Source: an uncultured Dorea sp.
GTDB taxonomy: Bacteria; Bacillota; Clostridia; Lachnospirales; Lachnospiraceae
Assembly: GCA_910580235.1 (NCBI GenBank)
Contig: CAJTVU010000004.1
Span: 279,401-343,400 of the forward strand
DNA length: 64,000 bases
Reading direction: 5' to 3'
Shown: positions 1-8,393 of the stretch, one piece after another
How positions within the stretch are numbered: the first letter of the stretch is position 1
Layout: every line of letters starts with the position of its first letter
The notes under the pieces: generated by a model
Database searches by the model: none
What the model was told of the DNA's origin: nothing
The model's input: the letters and a program-made list of their open reading frames with translations, nothing else
Program-made: the position numbers and the translations under genes

Positions 1-264
1 GAGCACTGGGTGTATAATGTAAATTTTCATCTTACCCTTGCCTCTGTTACGAAAAACGAGTATGTCACCACCCAGCTGAATAGCTGTATGTCCAGGCTCT
101 GGAGGGCTTATGCCCAACTCCACTGGAATAAATGGAATCCTCACTTGTTTCCTGACGATATGAAATTCCATGACCAGATCATCGCCGCTCTGAGAAGGAA
201 AAACCTGGAGGAAGTGGTCGCCTGCCTCGAAAAAGATTTGGAAGACTTTGGCCTGTCCTTCTGA
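1..264 (+). CDS. GntR-family regulator, FCD domain (5' partial)
   Basis: The gene enters from the left edge, so the N-terminal winged helix-turn-helix is outside the window. The visible 87 residues match the end of an FCD (FadR C-terminal) ligand-binding domain: an NFHLTLASVTKNEY segment like the family's D..FH..LA..S.N pattern, then a late HDQIIAALRRKNLEEV segment giving the second metal-type histidine and final helices. FCD regulators sense small organic acids or sugar acids and usually repress a neighbouring catabolic operon. The target is not visible. It is convergent with the permease gene to its right, with a long palindrome between them. Confidence 0.8.
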   Translation, partial: EHWVYNVNFHLTLASVTKNEYVTTQLNSCMSRLWRAYAQLHWNKWNPHLFPDDMKFHDQIIAALRRKNLEEVVACLEKDLEDFGLSF

Positions 265-282
265 GGGATATGGCTTTAAATT

Positions 283-331
283 GTAAGATGGGGACGTACG
301 CTTTTGCAAAAAGCGTACGTCCCCATCTTAC
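283..331. repeat. perfect 23-bp inverted repeat with GGGGACG core
   Basis: Two perfectly complementary 23-bp arms (283-305 and 309-331) are separated by the 3-bp loop GCA. The arms carry GGGGACG/CGTCCCC. The element lies between convergent genes and could act as a bidirectional terminator, but neither side has a clear T-run. The GGGGACG core recurs in palindromes near 3.6, 7.1 and 8.3 kb, so a dispersed REP-like repeat is the better reading. Confidence 0.75.
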
Positions 332-334
332 ATC

Positions 335-2818
335 TTACAATCTTATCCTTTCTATCAAGCTCTGTTTTTTTAGGTTCTTATTCACCAGATACGCCACCAA
401 CAGCTGCACCAGTAATACTGTAATAGCTAATATGACTGCCGGAAGTACCGGATAATGGTAGAACTTTATTGACATTATCTGTTCTTTTTTCGCCCAGAGG
501 AACGTACCGTACCCTGCAATACTACCAATCCCCAATGACATGATAAGCGTCCCCGCCGTATAGAACAATCCTTCCATCTGGAGCATGCGGAACGTCTGTT
601 GCCCGGACATGCCGATCGCCTGCATCATCCCAATCTCTCTGTATCTTACATGAACACTGTTAATCATCGTATTGACCAGGTTCAGGATCCCAATAAGGCC
701 AAAGACAAAAAGCATCCCATAGCAGCCATACATCATGTAGCCAATTAAAGTCAGCCCAGAGTCATATTCTTCCTCCCATGTGGACATCTCCAGTAGCTCC
801 TGTGTATCTACAAGGCTCCTGATCTCCTCTGTCGCTTCTTGCACTTTATCCTCCTTGATCCATACATTGAACGAATCAGTAAGATTGGCCCGGTACATAT
901 GCTGGAGCACATCATTGCCCATGCTGAACCAGCCGCCCACCAAGCTGTTGGGAGCATTAACGACCGCCGCGACCTTAAACTCTTTCTCTATCATATCTTC
1001 CCCATCTTCAACCCGCATATGGATGATTCCCCCGACTTCATGGCCTACTTCCGGGAAATTCCTCCCATATGCCCCGTCTACGATGATTCCAGTCCCGTCT
1101 GCGAGGGCCGGATCGTCGAGAGAGCCTTCTGTCACATATTGCTCCAGCTCCTCCATCCCCTCATCGGAAATCCCGCTGATGCCGACCTGCAAAGGCCTTC
1201 CGTCTTCTTCTTTTGCATCGGAGGTCTCTGCTCTTGCATAGTTCACCGTCTCAATCTTCTCCACGCCGTCTATAGACGCAATCTGCTCTCTAAACGCCTC
1301 TGTCATGGGATTATTTTTCTGGATATTCTTAAGAGAGCGCTCTGGATGCATCTCATCACCCTCCCACGAATCTATCGTAACAGTCACGTCGCCCCTCACA
1401 GCCTCATCAGCCATAACATCTGGGTTCATGCAGCTGATCACAGTCGCAACGACCATAAACAGAATGCCCGTCGCTCCCAGAGAGAAAATCGTAACAAGAG
1501 TCCGCTTCTTATTCCTCCCCAAGTTCACCACTGTCAGCTTTGTAGTATTGATCTCATCATACCCTGCTCTCTGTTTCTTCTTGGCCTTTTCGTCGTTATG
1601 GAAACGGATTGCCTCAATCGCCGATATCTTCCCCGCCACCTGCATAGGGCGCAGGAGAGATAGATAGACCGTTGCGAAGCTCACGGCTACGGCAAGCGCG
1701 ATTACTTGCCATTTCACTAGCGCCACTTCACCCTTGCTCCATACATCCGCCATAGCTTCTACAAGGAAGTTTTCTGCGCTTCCCGGCGCACTTTGGATCA
1801 TTAAATACGTGGTGAAGATGCCAATCCCAAGCCCCAACAGGATGCCTGCAGGCGCTGCCATCGTGTACACAGCAAAGCCTTCCCGGAACACAAGCTTCCG
1901 AATCTGCCTTTTTGTCGCCCCAATCGCCCGAAGGCGTCCGTACTCCTGCACTTTATCAAGCATAGACACATAATAAATGCTATAAATCGTCAGAATCCCT
2001 GCAATCATAATCACAGCCATTACAAGGACGGCCCCCGTATAAAGAGCCGGGTCAACGTAAGTAGCCATAAGGTACTCCCCATTATTTACGATATTGCTCT
2101 TCTGGACGCCGTAAGACTCGCCTATGTCCGCCATTTCCTGCTCCAGGACATCCGTAATCTTTCCCTGGGCGCCTGCCAGCCTGAAATATACCCGGTACAG
2201 ACGCTGCTGAGCCTCCAGTATCTCCCCCGCGAAATCACTGGACACATGCGCTGCATAAATGCCTTTCTCTTTAGATTGCTCCGTCTCCTCGGCAAATCCT
2301 GTTATAATAAATCCCTTCGTCTGCAGCAATCCTCTTCCTTCATTTGTTACCGGCTGGAAAGGCACATCTATCCTGTCCCCAATCTCTCCGGAAAGCCCCA
2401 TAGCCTCAAGAAGCCCTTTTGTCACGGCTATCTCGTCTGCCTTTTCCGGAAAACGTCCTTCCACCAGCTTCTGCTTGTTTAGCCGGATAGCCGCATCATC
2501 TACAGCGACCATGGGGATTACGGCATCTTCGTCACCCTCGCAGTACATGTACGCCGGATCTTCCCGAAGCCCAATCTCCTCAAACGCCTCGTCTTCCTTC
2601 ATCTCTTTCACCACATCATAGCCCACATCCCGGTACATACCATGAAATGTCGGATATACATTCCCGACCGCCTGGAACTGCACTGACATGAAATCAAACA
2701 GAAATGTCGGAACGGCAGTCAAAAGAAGCGCCGTCAGCCCAATCGCAAATCCGATCAGTACATTTCGGCTCTTATTTCTCCTAAAGTTTGATAACGCGGT
2801 GGTCGTAATAATGTTCAT
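335..2818 (-). CDS. ABC transporter permease, FtsX/MacB-like
   Basis: This is an 827-residue membrane protein with two FtsX-type units. A TM helix near residues 20-42 is followed by a large extracytoplasmic domain, then three TM helices around residues 260-385; the pattern repeats with TM near 440-460, a second extracytoplasmic domain, and C-terminal TM helices around 695-815. LRAIGATKRQIRKLV and MMQAIGMSGQQTFRML mark the two FtsX cores. Such permeases work with a LolD-like ATPase in peptide/antibiotic resistance or lipoprotein handling. It follows its ATPase with no spacer (stop and start codons adjoin), and a two-component system lies upstream. The substrate is unknown; antimicrobial peptide is the usual inference. 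Confidence 0.88.
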   Translation of the reverse strand: MNIITTTALSNFRRNKSRNVLIGFAIGLTALLLTAVPTFLFDFMSVQFQAVGNVYPTFHGMYRDVGYDVVKEMKEDEAFEEIGLREDPAYMYCEGDEDAVIPMVAVDDAAIRLNKQKLVEGRFPEKADEIAVTKGLLEAMGLSGEIGDRIDVPFQPVTNEGRGLLQTKGFIITGFAEETEQSKEKGIYAAHVSSDFAGEILEAQQRLYRVYFRLAGAQGKITDVLEQEMADIGESYGVQKSNIVNNGEYLMATYVDPALYTGAVLVMAVIMIAGILTIYSIYYVSMLDKVQEYGRLRAIGATKRQIRKLVFREGFAVYTMAAPAGILLGLGIGIFTTYLMIQSAPGSAENFLVEAMADVWSKGEVALVKWQVIALAVAVSFATVYLSLLRPMQVAGKISAIEAIRFHNDEKAKKKQRAGYDEINTTKLTVVNLGRNKKRTLVTIFSLGATGILFMVVATVISCMNPDVMADEAVRGDVTVTIDSWEGDEMHPERSLKNIQKNNPMTEAFREQIASIDGVEKIETVNYARAETSDAKEEDGRPLQVGISGISDEGMEELEQYVTEGSLDDPALADGTGIIVDGAYGRNFPEVGHEVGGIIHMRVEDGEDMIEKEFKVAAVVNAPNSLVGGWFSMGNDVLQHMYRANLTDSFNVWIKEDKVQEATEEIRSLVDTQELLEMSTWEEEYDSGLTLIGYMMYGCYGMLFVFGLIGILNLVNTMINSVHVRYREIGMMQAIGMSGQQTFRMLQMEGLFYTAGTLIMSLGIGSIAGYGTFLWAKKEQIMSIKFYHYPVLPAVILAITVLLVQLLVAYLVNKNLKKQSLIERIRL

Positions 2819-3487
2819 CTATCTCACCACCTTGCCGTCCTCAATGATGATAACGCGGTCTGCCATCTGCGCGATCGTCTCATCATGAGTAATCATAACC
2901 AAAGTCTGCCCATATTTATTCACACATGTCTTTAATGTGGACATGACTTCCATCTCCGTCTTAGAATCCAGATTCCCTGTCGGCTCATCGGCCAGTATAA
3001 TAGCCGGGCGTGACGCCAGCGCCCTTGCGATGGCCACCCGCTGCTTCTGCCCTCCAGAGAGCATGTTCGGAAGCGCCTTTAGCTTATCCATAAGGCCTAT
3101 ATTCTCAATGATCTCTATGACAAACTTTTGATCTACCCGCTTCCCGTCAAGGCCGATAGGAAGCACAATGTTCTCCCAGACATTCAGAGCCGGGATCAGG
3201 TTATAATCCTGAAAGATAAACCCGATCTTCCTCCTCCGGAACACTGCCAGCTGCTCGTCTTTCAGAAGAAATATATCATTCCCACCAATGATGACTTTCC
3301 CGCTGTCCGGCCTGTCCAGCCCTCCAAGCATATGAAGCAGCGTGCTCTTGCCGGAGCCAGAACGGCCTACTACCGCCACGAACTCCCCGTGCTGCACCGC
3401 GATGCTCGTGTGATCGATGGCGCGCACCTGGCTGTCACCGTCCCCATAATATTTTACCAGATCGACTGTCTCTAATATTGATTTCAT
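2819..3487 (-). CDS. ABC transporter ATP-binding protein, LolD/MacB type
   Basis: This is a 222-residue nucleotide-binding subunit. Walker A GRSGSGKST is at residues 41-49, the Q-loop glutamine near 93, signature LSGGQ at 143-147, Walker B IILADE at 163-168, and the H-loop histidine at 201. The length and the LSGGQKQRVAIARAL signature fit the LolD/MacB/BceA group. It is the partner of the adjoining FtsX permease, to which it is directly coupled. The sensor kinase and response regulator upstream on the same strand suggest induction by an envelope signal. Confidence 0.92.
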   Translation of the reverse strand: MKSILETVDLVKYYGDGDSQVRAIDHTSIAVQHGEFVAVVGRSGSGKSTLLHMLGGLDRPDSGKVIIGGNDIFLLKDEQLAVFRRRKIGFIFQDYNLIPALNVWENIVLPIGLDGKRVDQKFVIEIIENIGLMDKLKALPNMLSGGQKQRVAIARALASRPAIILADEPTGNLDSKTEMEVMSTLKTCVNKYGQTLVMITHDETIAQMADRVIIIEDGKVVR

Positions 3488-3553
3488 GCTTTTACACCTA
3501 CGCGGGCATCCTGTAGCCGATGCCCCGCTCCTTCCTGTCCTTTTATGTTTCCC

Positions 3554-3599
3554 ATCATACGCCCGGAATCTTACAGAAAGGTTTCAGGAAAAATAACAG
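3554..3599 (-). promoter_or_regulatory. candidate response-regulator site and promoter of the ABC pair
   Basis: On the minus strand three similar hexamers, CTGTTA (3594-3599), CTGAAA (3582-3587) and CTGTAA (3571-3576), are spaced 12 and 11 bp apart, about one helical turn, as OmpR-type regulators prefer. A TATGAT -10-like box (3554-3559) follows. No good -35 is visible, which fits an activated promoter. That the adjacent OmpR-type regulator binds here is inference. Confidence 0.3.
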
Positions 3600-3607
3600 A
3601 ATTGTTA

Positions 3608-3912
3608 TGATGTTGGGGACGAGGTTTTTTAATAGCATCTGGCGCATTAGGCAAATGTATTCGTCTTTGTTCCGGGCTGTGAGCTTAAGAGCATCTAAAT
3701 GTTCTGGCAAAAGATTATGTATATGGACGTAACCGCCCTCTATGCGCCGTCCATGGCGCAGATCGGGCTTCCGTCGGCGTCCATGCCGCCGGATTACTGG
3801 ACATCAAACAGACCATTAAGATGCTCTAATGCTCTCCGCAGTCACAAAGACGAATACATTTGCCTAATGTGCTGATGCAGATATTAAAAGCCTTATTCTG
3901 TCCCCAACATCA
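3608..3912. repeat. ~305-bp long inverted-repeat element
   Basis: The two ends are about 100-bp imperfect inverted repeats. They share GATGTTGGGGAC at the tips, a perfect stretch starting CATTAGGCAAATGTATTCG and running into TCTTTGT, and an inner GAGCATCTwAATG motif. The centre holds a smaller hairpin (GCGCC...GGCGC, 3750-3765). No convincing gene is inside. It lies between the kinase stop and the ABC promoter region. A MITE-like element or a long hairpin RNA would both fit. Confidence 0.7.
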
Positions 3913-3927
3913 TTACTACTGCGCGCT

Positions 3928-4995
3928 TTAGAAAGGCAGCATCATCTGCATCACCGTCCCGCCCATGCGGGCGGGCAGAGCCCGCACGCTCCCACCCTGA
4001 GCCTCGAAGATCTGCCGCACAAGATAGAGCCCTACGCCTGCTCCTTCCTGTCCTGACACTTCTGGACGGGCGCCACGATAAAATCGTTTAAATATATCCT
4101 GATATTCACTTTTCGGTATTCCAATCCCTTCATCTTCTACTTCAATGAACACATAAGATATCTGCGGCTCTACCCGGATTTCTATCCTGCTGCCCTCAGG
4201 AGAATATTTCACTGCATTGTCAAGAACATTGGAGACGGCTTCCGCCGTCCATTTATTGTCATGGACAAGCTCCATATCCCGAAACGGCGACATCTCGATT
4301 TCTATGTTCTTCTCTGCCGCCTTAAAATATGCTCCGTTGACCGCACGGATAAGCGTCTCTTTTAAGCTGCAATTCTCAGGCTTGATCTGGATCATGTCCG
4401 CCTCCATCCTGGAAAGGTTTGTAAGAGCGCCCAGAAGGCTGCTTAATTTCTGTACCTCTCTTCTGCTCCGTTTTAAAAATTCCTGTTTCTCCTCTGCTGT
4501 CAGCCCCTCGTCGTCCAACAACTCATAGCTTAGCTCAAGTGCCGCAATAGGCGTCTTTAACTGATGGGAAATATCTGTTACGAGCCGTTTCGTATTTTCC
4601 TTTTCCTCCTCCAGACGATATTTAAGCGTCCCGAACGCATCGCCCATGCGCTCTATCTGCTCTGTCAGCTGTGCATGGATCCCCACCTCCAGATAATCGC
4701 TTTCTGGATGCCATTCGTAGTTCCCCTTCTCAAACTCTTCTAAATATGCCGCAATAGAAAGATAATTCTGGTACTCTCTCCGGTAATCAAGGTAGCGCCA
4801 CACACCATTTAACACAAGCACAAGAGACAGCGCGGCCGCCCAGTGGAGAACAGGAGGCTTTAAGAAAAGCGCAAAAAGGAACAGCACTGCGATTGCTGCG
4901 GTGCTGATTATAATGCTTCTTTTCAGTTCTCTCTCAAGCCAGATGTAATTCCGTTCCCTGCGCCTGATCATCTTTTCCAAGCTTCTGTCGTCCAC
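3928..4995 (-). CDS. sensor histidine kinase
   Basis: This is a 355-residue membrane kinase. Two TM helices at about 28-47 and 50-66 have almost no extracytoplasmic loop, resembling intramembrane-sensing kinases. A coiled linker leads to the H-box DISHQLKTPIAALE with phospho-acceptor His144, then N-box (NVLDNAVKYSPEG), G1 (VEDEGIGIPK) and G2 (GAGVGLYLVR) ATP-binding motifs. Its start overlaps the end of the response-regulator gene by 28 bp, so the two are translationally coupled. Together with the downstream ABC pair it resembles peptide-sensing detoxification modules. The stimulus is unknown. Confidence 0.9.
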   Translation of the reverse strand: MDDRSLEKMIRRRERNYIWLERELKRSIIISTAAIAVLFLFALFLKPPVLHWAAALSLVLVLNGVWRYLDYRREYQNYLSIAAYLEEFEKGNYEWHPESDYLEVGIHAQLTEQIERMGDAFGTLKYRLEEEKENTKRLVTDISHQLKTPIAALELSYELLDDEGLTAEEKQEFLKRSRREVQKLSSLLGALTNLSRMEADMIQIKPENCSLKETLIRAVNGAYFKAAEKNIEIEMSPFRDMELVHDNKWTAEAVSNVLDNAVKYSPEGSRIEIRVEPQISYVFIEVEDEGIGIPKSEYQDIFKRFYRGARPEVSGQEGAGVGLYLVRQIFEAQGGSVRALPARMGGTVMQMMLPF

Positions 4996-5660
4996 AGATA
5001 CCCAATCCCCCTGACATTCTTAATATATTCATAGCAATCTCCCCCGCCGATCTTCTTCTTTAAACGGCTTATGGTGACCGGCACTGCATTGTCATCTACA
5101 AATTGCCCGTCCACGTCCCATACCGCCTCCAGAATCTGCTCTTTGGAGATAATCTGTTTCGGGTTCTCCAGAAAATACAAGAGCAGCTGCATCTCCCGCT
5201 TGCTTAAGAAGATCTCCTCTTCCCCTTTATATGCCTTCATCTCCCGAAACCGGACGCGGATGTCATAAGACCCTATAACCTGCTCTTCTGTAGATCCTCC
5301 TCCGATCCTCCGCATCAGCGCATTTACTTTAGAGATAAGCACCATCAGGCTGAACGGCTTCGCTATATAATCGTCCGCTCCTGCGTCATAGCCGTTCACT
5401 ACATCCACTTCCTGATCAAGGGCGGTCAGAAAGATAAAATGTACGTCGCTGGCCTTCCGCACCATGCGGCAGAACTCCAGCCCGTCGCCGTCGTCCATCG
5501 TAATATCGCTGATAATAAGATCTATTTCATTTTCCTCGAACAACCGCCGGGCTTTTGTAACCCCGGCAGCGCTCAAGACTGTATAGCCCTCCTTTGCAAG
5601 CTTCAGGCTGATGCCCCGATTGAGGCTCTCATCATCTTCCAATAGCAATATATTAGCCAT
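4968..5660 (-). CDS. OmpR-family response regulator
   Basis: This 230-residue protein has a receiver domain (1-115) with acidic pocket EDD at 8-10, phospho-acceptor Asp52 in LIISDITMDDGDG, the conserved Thr in FLTAL and Lys in IAKPF. A C-terminal winged helix (about 130-228) contains the RLKKKIGG recognition segment and ends IKNVRGIGYLW, as in the OmpR/PhoB class. It overlaps both the upstream DNA glycosylase gene (8 bp) and the downstream kinase gene (28 bp). The likely target is the ABC transporter pair downstream. Confidence 0.93.
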   Translation of the reverse strand: MANILLLEDDESLNRGISLKLAKEGYTVLSAAGVTKARRLFEENEIDLIISDITMDDGDGLEFCRMVRKASDVHFIFLTALDQEVDVVNGYDAGADDYIAKPFSLMVLISKVNALMRRIGGGSTEEQVIGSYDIRVRFREMKAYKGEEEIFLSKREMQLLLYFLENPKQIISKEQILEAVWDVDGQFVDDNAVPVTISRLKKKIGGGDCYEYIKNVRGIGYLWTTEAWKR

Positions 5661-6471
5661 GTTCCTTTCCTTTCAGTTCCCAGTAAAATATGTATTGCTG
5701 CAATATCCCCTGGAAACCTTTGTACCGTCTCTTCGGGAAGCCCCTCTTATAATGCGCGTCAAGCGCCTGTTGGATATGCGTGTCTACAGGAAATGCCTCC
5801 ATATGCCCAAGAGCGAACAGACAGATACAGTCCGCCACCTTCTCCCCCACGCCGAACAGCTTCAGAAGCTCTGTCTTAGCGTCCCGGTATCTCATACTGC
5901 TGATCCCTTCCAGATCACACCGTCCCTCGGCTATATATCTGGCTGTCCGCACCACATATTTGCTCCGATATCCCAGATTGCATTCTTTCAGGGCATCTTC
6001 GGGAAGACAGGCAAGCGCCTCCGGCGTCGGGAATGCATAGTATTCCTCACCCCGGAAGCTCGCCCGCTTCTCACCATACTTTTCGCATATATTATAAATG
6101 CATTTTCGGATACGCACAATATTATTTTGCTGCGAAATCAGAAATGATACGATCATCTCCCACAGATCCTGCCTGAGAATGCGGATGCCTGAGCCAAACA
6201 GTGCCGCGTTGCTTAAATATTTATCATTCGGGTTGATCTCAGAAATATACGCGCCATAATCCCGCACCAGATCGAAATACCCTTCCCAGAATCCCCTGAA
6301 TTCTTCCTCATCACAAGAAAAGACAAGCTCCCTGCCACTCTGCTCTACTTCCAGATATCTTCCGGCGGCAATAACACTGTATACGCCCTCCTCTTTCTTC
6401 TTCATCCGAAAGCACTGCCCGGAATCACAGATCTGCGCCATATCAAAATTGTCGGCCGTCATTCTCACCAT
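5653..6471 (-). CDS. 8-oxoguanine DNA glycosylase (OGG1 type)
   Basis: This 272-residue protein is a base-excision repair bifunctional glycosylase/AP lyase. An N-terminal OGG1-like domain (DSGQCFRMKKKEEGVYSV) precedes the helix-hairpin-helix GPD domain. LISQQNN at 111-117 matches the OGG1 base-recognition segment. GVGEKVADCI carries the Schiff-base Lys211, and AFPVDTHI carries catalytic Asp230. It has no C-terminal iron-sulfur cysteine set, unlike MutY/Nth. Its last codons overlap the response-regulator start, an unusual coupling of repair to a two-component system. An alternative start is Met4. Confidence 0.85.
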   Translation of the reverse strand: MVRMTADNFDMAQICDSGQCFRMKKKEEGVYSVIAAGRYLEVEQSGRELVFSCDEEEFRGFWEGYFDLVRDYGAYISEINPNDKYLSNAALFGSGIRILRQDLWEMIVSFLISQQNNIVRIRKCIYNICEKYGEKRASFRGEEYYAFPTPEALACLPEDALKECNLGYRSKYVVRTARYIAEGRCDLEGISSMRYRDAKTELLKLFGVGEKVADCICLFALGHMEAFPVDTHIQQALDAHYKRGFPKRRYKGFQGILQQYIFYWELKGKEHG

Positions 6472-6506
6472 TTGTACACCCTCCGCTTACAGATTATATC
6501 CGTGCG

Positions 6507-7064
6507 TCACTTTGTCCGTGCATTGCCGTCGCTTAGACGGACTTCAATATAGCCATGCTCCATTGCCTTCAATACCTTTTCCACCAGATCTTTCGTGCGG
6601 AATTTTATACTGGAAGTGTTCACGCAAGGATGGCAGGCAAAGTCCCGAGCCTCCAACACCTCCCCGTCAATGAGCAGCTGCACTTTCTTCTCCTTGTCAA
6701 AGAGAAGCCCCATCACTGTGGCCGATCCAGGGGTAACATTTAAATATTTCTCCATGTCCTCCCCTGAAGCAAAAGAAAGCCTTGATGTGGGAATCTGTTT
6801 AGAAAGCTCTTTCGTAACAAGCGCTTTCGTTCCCGGAAGCAGCAATAAGTAAAATTCCGTCTTCTGCCGATTGCATAAAAACAGATTCTTGCAGATCGCA
6901 ACGCCTAACGCTTCGTCTACCTCCTCGCAGGCCGCGATCGTCATTACCGCCTCATGATCGGCCCGCTCATAAGATACGCCCAGCGCATCCAACATATCAT
7001 ACACCTTTATTTCCTTCTCCGCCCGTCCTGACTCATCACTCGGGCGCCCTTTATACAACTCCAT
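6507..7064 (-). CDS. prolyl-tRNA deacylase, ProX/YbaK family
   Basis: This 185-residue protein has a YbaK/ProRS-associated editing domain, which hydrolyses mischarged Ala- or Cys-tRNA(Pro). The conserved lysine is in GVAICKNLFLCN; other family-like segments are GTKALVTKEL, LNVTPGSATVMGL and CHPCVNTSSIKF. The start at 7064 is set by a strong GAGGAGG 6 nt upstream; the reading frame continues to 7136, but only through the palindromic repeat, so those extra 24 codons are not believable. PrdX, a member of this family, is encoded beside the D-proline reductase genes of Clostridium sticklandii; here the gene is about 51 kb away. Confidence 0.85.
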   Translation of the reverse strand: MELYKGRPSDESGRAEKEIKVYDMLDALGVSYERADHEAVMTIAACEEVDEALGVAICKNLFLCNRQKTEFYLLLLPGTKALVTKELSKQIPTSRLSFASGEDMEKYLNVTPGSATVMGLLFDKEKKVQLLIDGEVLEARDFACHPCVNTSSIKFRTKDLVEKVLKAMEHGYIEVRLSDGNARTK

Positions 7065-7076
7065 ACACACCTCCTC

Positions 7077-7137
7077 AATCGGGGACGGGGTAAAATTAAT
7101 TTTACCCCGTCCCCGATTGGATTTACCCTGTCCCAAA
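7077..7137. repeat. GGGGACG palindrome element, copy 1
   Basis: 7077-7118 is a perfect 42-bp palindrome (AATCGGGGACGGGGTAAAAT and its complement around a central TA), followed by a degenerate half copy TTTACCCTGTCCC. It abuts the stop codon of yaaA. It nearly duplicates the element at 8332. Confidence 0.85.
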
Positions 7138-7878
7138 TTACAACGAAAATATGTACTCTCTATCCGAGGATAACTTTTCCCGATACCGATATCCCAACCA
7201 GTTAAAAGTTTTCATCCCCTCCGGCTCCTCTATCTTATTTTCTGCCAGAAAGCGCACCATCTCGCCTCTTGCCATCTTTGCCTTCGTCCCCTTCTGGATT
7301 ATCTTCCCGTCCTTCTCCTCACCGAAAATGCACGTAATGTACATATCCTCTTCTGTAAGGTATCCCTCAATACACTTACTGTACTCCTTTGACGCAAGAT
7401 TGACAATCGCTTCCCCACAGCCCCGCACCTCCTTGTACAGCTTATCCTTCCAGAAACCATACAGATCTTTTGCTCCTCCCACGCCCGCCTTCGCCTGCAT
7501 CTCCAGACGGTAAGGCGTTACGCCGTCCAGCGGCTTCAGCACGCCGTAGAAGCCCGACAAGATCCGCAGATGCTCCTGCACGTATTTCCATGCCTCTTTT
7601 GAAAATACTTCCGGCGCCATATACTGATACTGGATCCCCTCATAGGAAGCAAGGGCGGGGGTGAGATTTTCTTTAAGCGACATGTAGCGGAACCTGTCAA
7701 AATTAAGCTCTGCGATCTTGTCATTGCATCCCCACAATTCTCTCGCTTCCGAATATGACAGCGCCTGCACCCAGTTCATAAGAACGGCTGTCTCCTCTAA
7801 AAAAGCGGGAAGACCCTGATAGGAAAAAGTGTCTGTATCTACTTTCATTTTCTTTGCCGGGGAAATAATGATACGCAT
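7138..7878 (-). CDS. yaaA: peroxide stress protein YaaA (DUF328)
   Basis: This 246-residue cytosolic protein belongs to the YaaA/DUF328 family, which lowers free iron and limits oxidative DNA damage during peroxide stress in E. coli. Family hallmarks are the N-terminal MRIIISPAKKM, the central LSGFYGVLKPLDGVTPYRLEM segment, NLASKEYSK, and the C-terminal ARGEMVRF. Length is normal for the family. It sits among minus-strand genes ending in the OGG1 glycosylase, which may be functionally related (oxidative damage), though a palindromic repeat separates it from the next gene. Confidence 0.92.
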   Translation of the reverse strand: MRIIISPAKKMKVDTDTFSYQGLPAFLEETAVLMNWVQALSYSEARELWGCNDKIAELNFDRFRYMSLKENLTPALASYEGIQYQYMAPEVFSKEAWKYVQEHLRILSGFYGVLKPLDGVTPYRLEMQAKAGVGGAKDLYGFWKDKLYKEVRGCGEAIVNLASKEYSKCIEGYLTEEDMYITCIFGEEKDGKIIQKGTKAKMARGEMVRFLAENKIEEPEGMKTFNWLGYRYREKLSSDREYIFSL

Positions 7879-7893
7879 AATGCCTCTCCCTCT

Positions 7894-8313
7894 TTACCTC
7901 TGTTCTACGGCCACTTTCTTCAACGCCCCAAACAGGAAGATGAACGCTATTAGAAGCACGATATGCGCTATCCCGGCAAAACCGGAAATCATCCCATTTC
8001 CGGCAGCGCTCACTTCAAGCTCCAGAACCTGCGTAACGCCTCTTACTATAAGCATAATGACCATAAGCGGAAGACCTACATTATACAGAATAAGAAATTT
8101 CTTAAATTTCGGTTCTTCTGCAAGCTCCATAGTCTTACAGAATAAACTAAGCACAAGAAAAAGCATCATGCCAAGCATCAACAGATGCACATGGACGTCC
8201 GCCAGCACCGTCCGTCCGGTAAATCCCATAATTTTCGTAATCTCGCGGTAAAATACGCCCCCCGCCATCGCCAATATAAAATAGATAAATGAAATATTCA
8301 ATGTCTTCCTCAT
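7894..8313 (-). CDS. DUF2871 family membrane protein
   Basis: This 139-residue protein has four predicted TM helices (about 8-26, 40-60, 73-91 and 108-130) and a GFTGRTVLADVHVHLLMLGM segment with conserved histidines characteristic of DUF2871. The family has no established function. An AAAGGAG lies just upstream of the ATG. It is followed closely by yaaA (15-bp gap) and is probably co-transcribed with it. Confidence 0.8.
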   Translation of the reverse strand: MRKTLNISFIYFILAMAGGVFYREITKIMGFTGRTVLADVHVHLLMLGMMLFLVLSLFCKTMELAEEPKFKKFLILYNVGLPLMVIMLIVRGVTQVLELEVSAAGNGMISGFAGIAHIVLLIAFIFLFGALKKVAVEQR

Positions 8314-8331
8314 TCTTCTTCTCCTTTCTTC

Positions 8332-8393
8332 AATCGGGGACGGGGTAAAATGAAATTTATTCCGTCCCCGATTACAGTTTACCCTGTCCCCGA
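8332..8393. repeat. GGGGACG palindrome element, copy 2
   Basis: This has the same composite structure as the element at 7077: an imperfect palindrome (8332-8373, outer arms AATCGGGGACGG/CCGTCCCCGATT) followed by TTTACCCTGTCCCC. It also abuts the stop codon of the preceding gene (YitT family). The inner part has diverged while the outer GGGGACGG arms are intact. Confidence 0.82.

Noticed and set aside
283..331. Simple bidirectional terminator for the first two convergent genes
   Set aside because: The stem is suitable but both sides lack a T-run, and the GGGGACG core matches dispersed palindromes, so it is listed as a repeat.
7065..7136. 24-residue N-terminal extension of the ProX-type protein
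   Set aside because: It is encoded entirely by the palindromic repeat; GAGGAGG correctly spaced before 7064 marks the true start.
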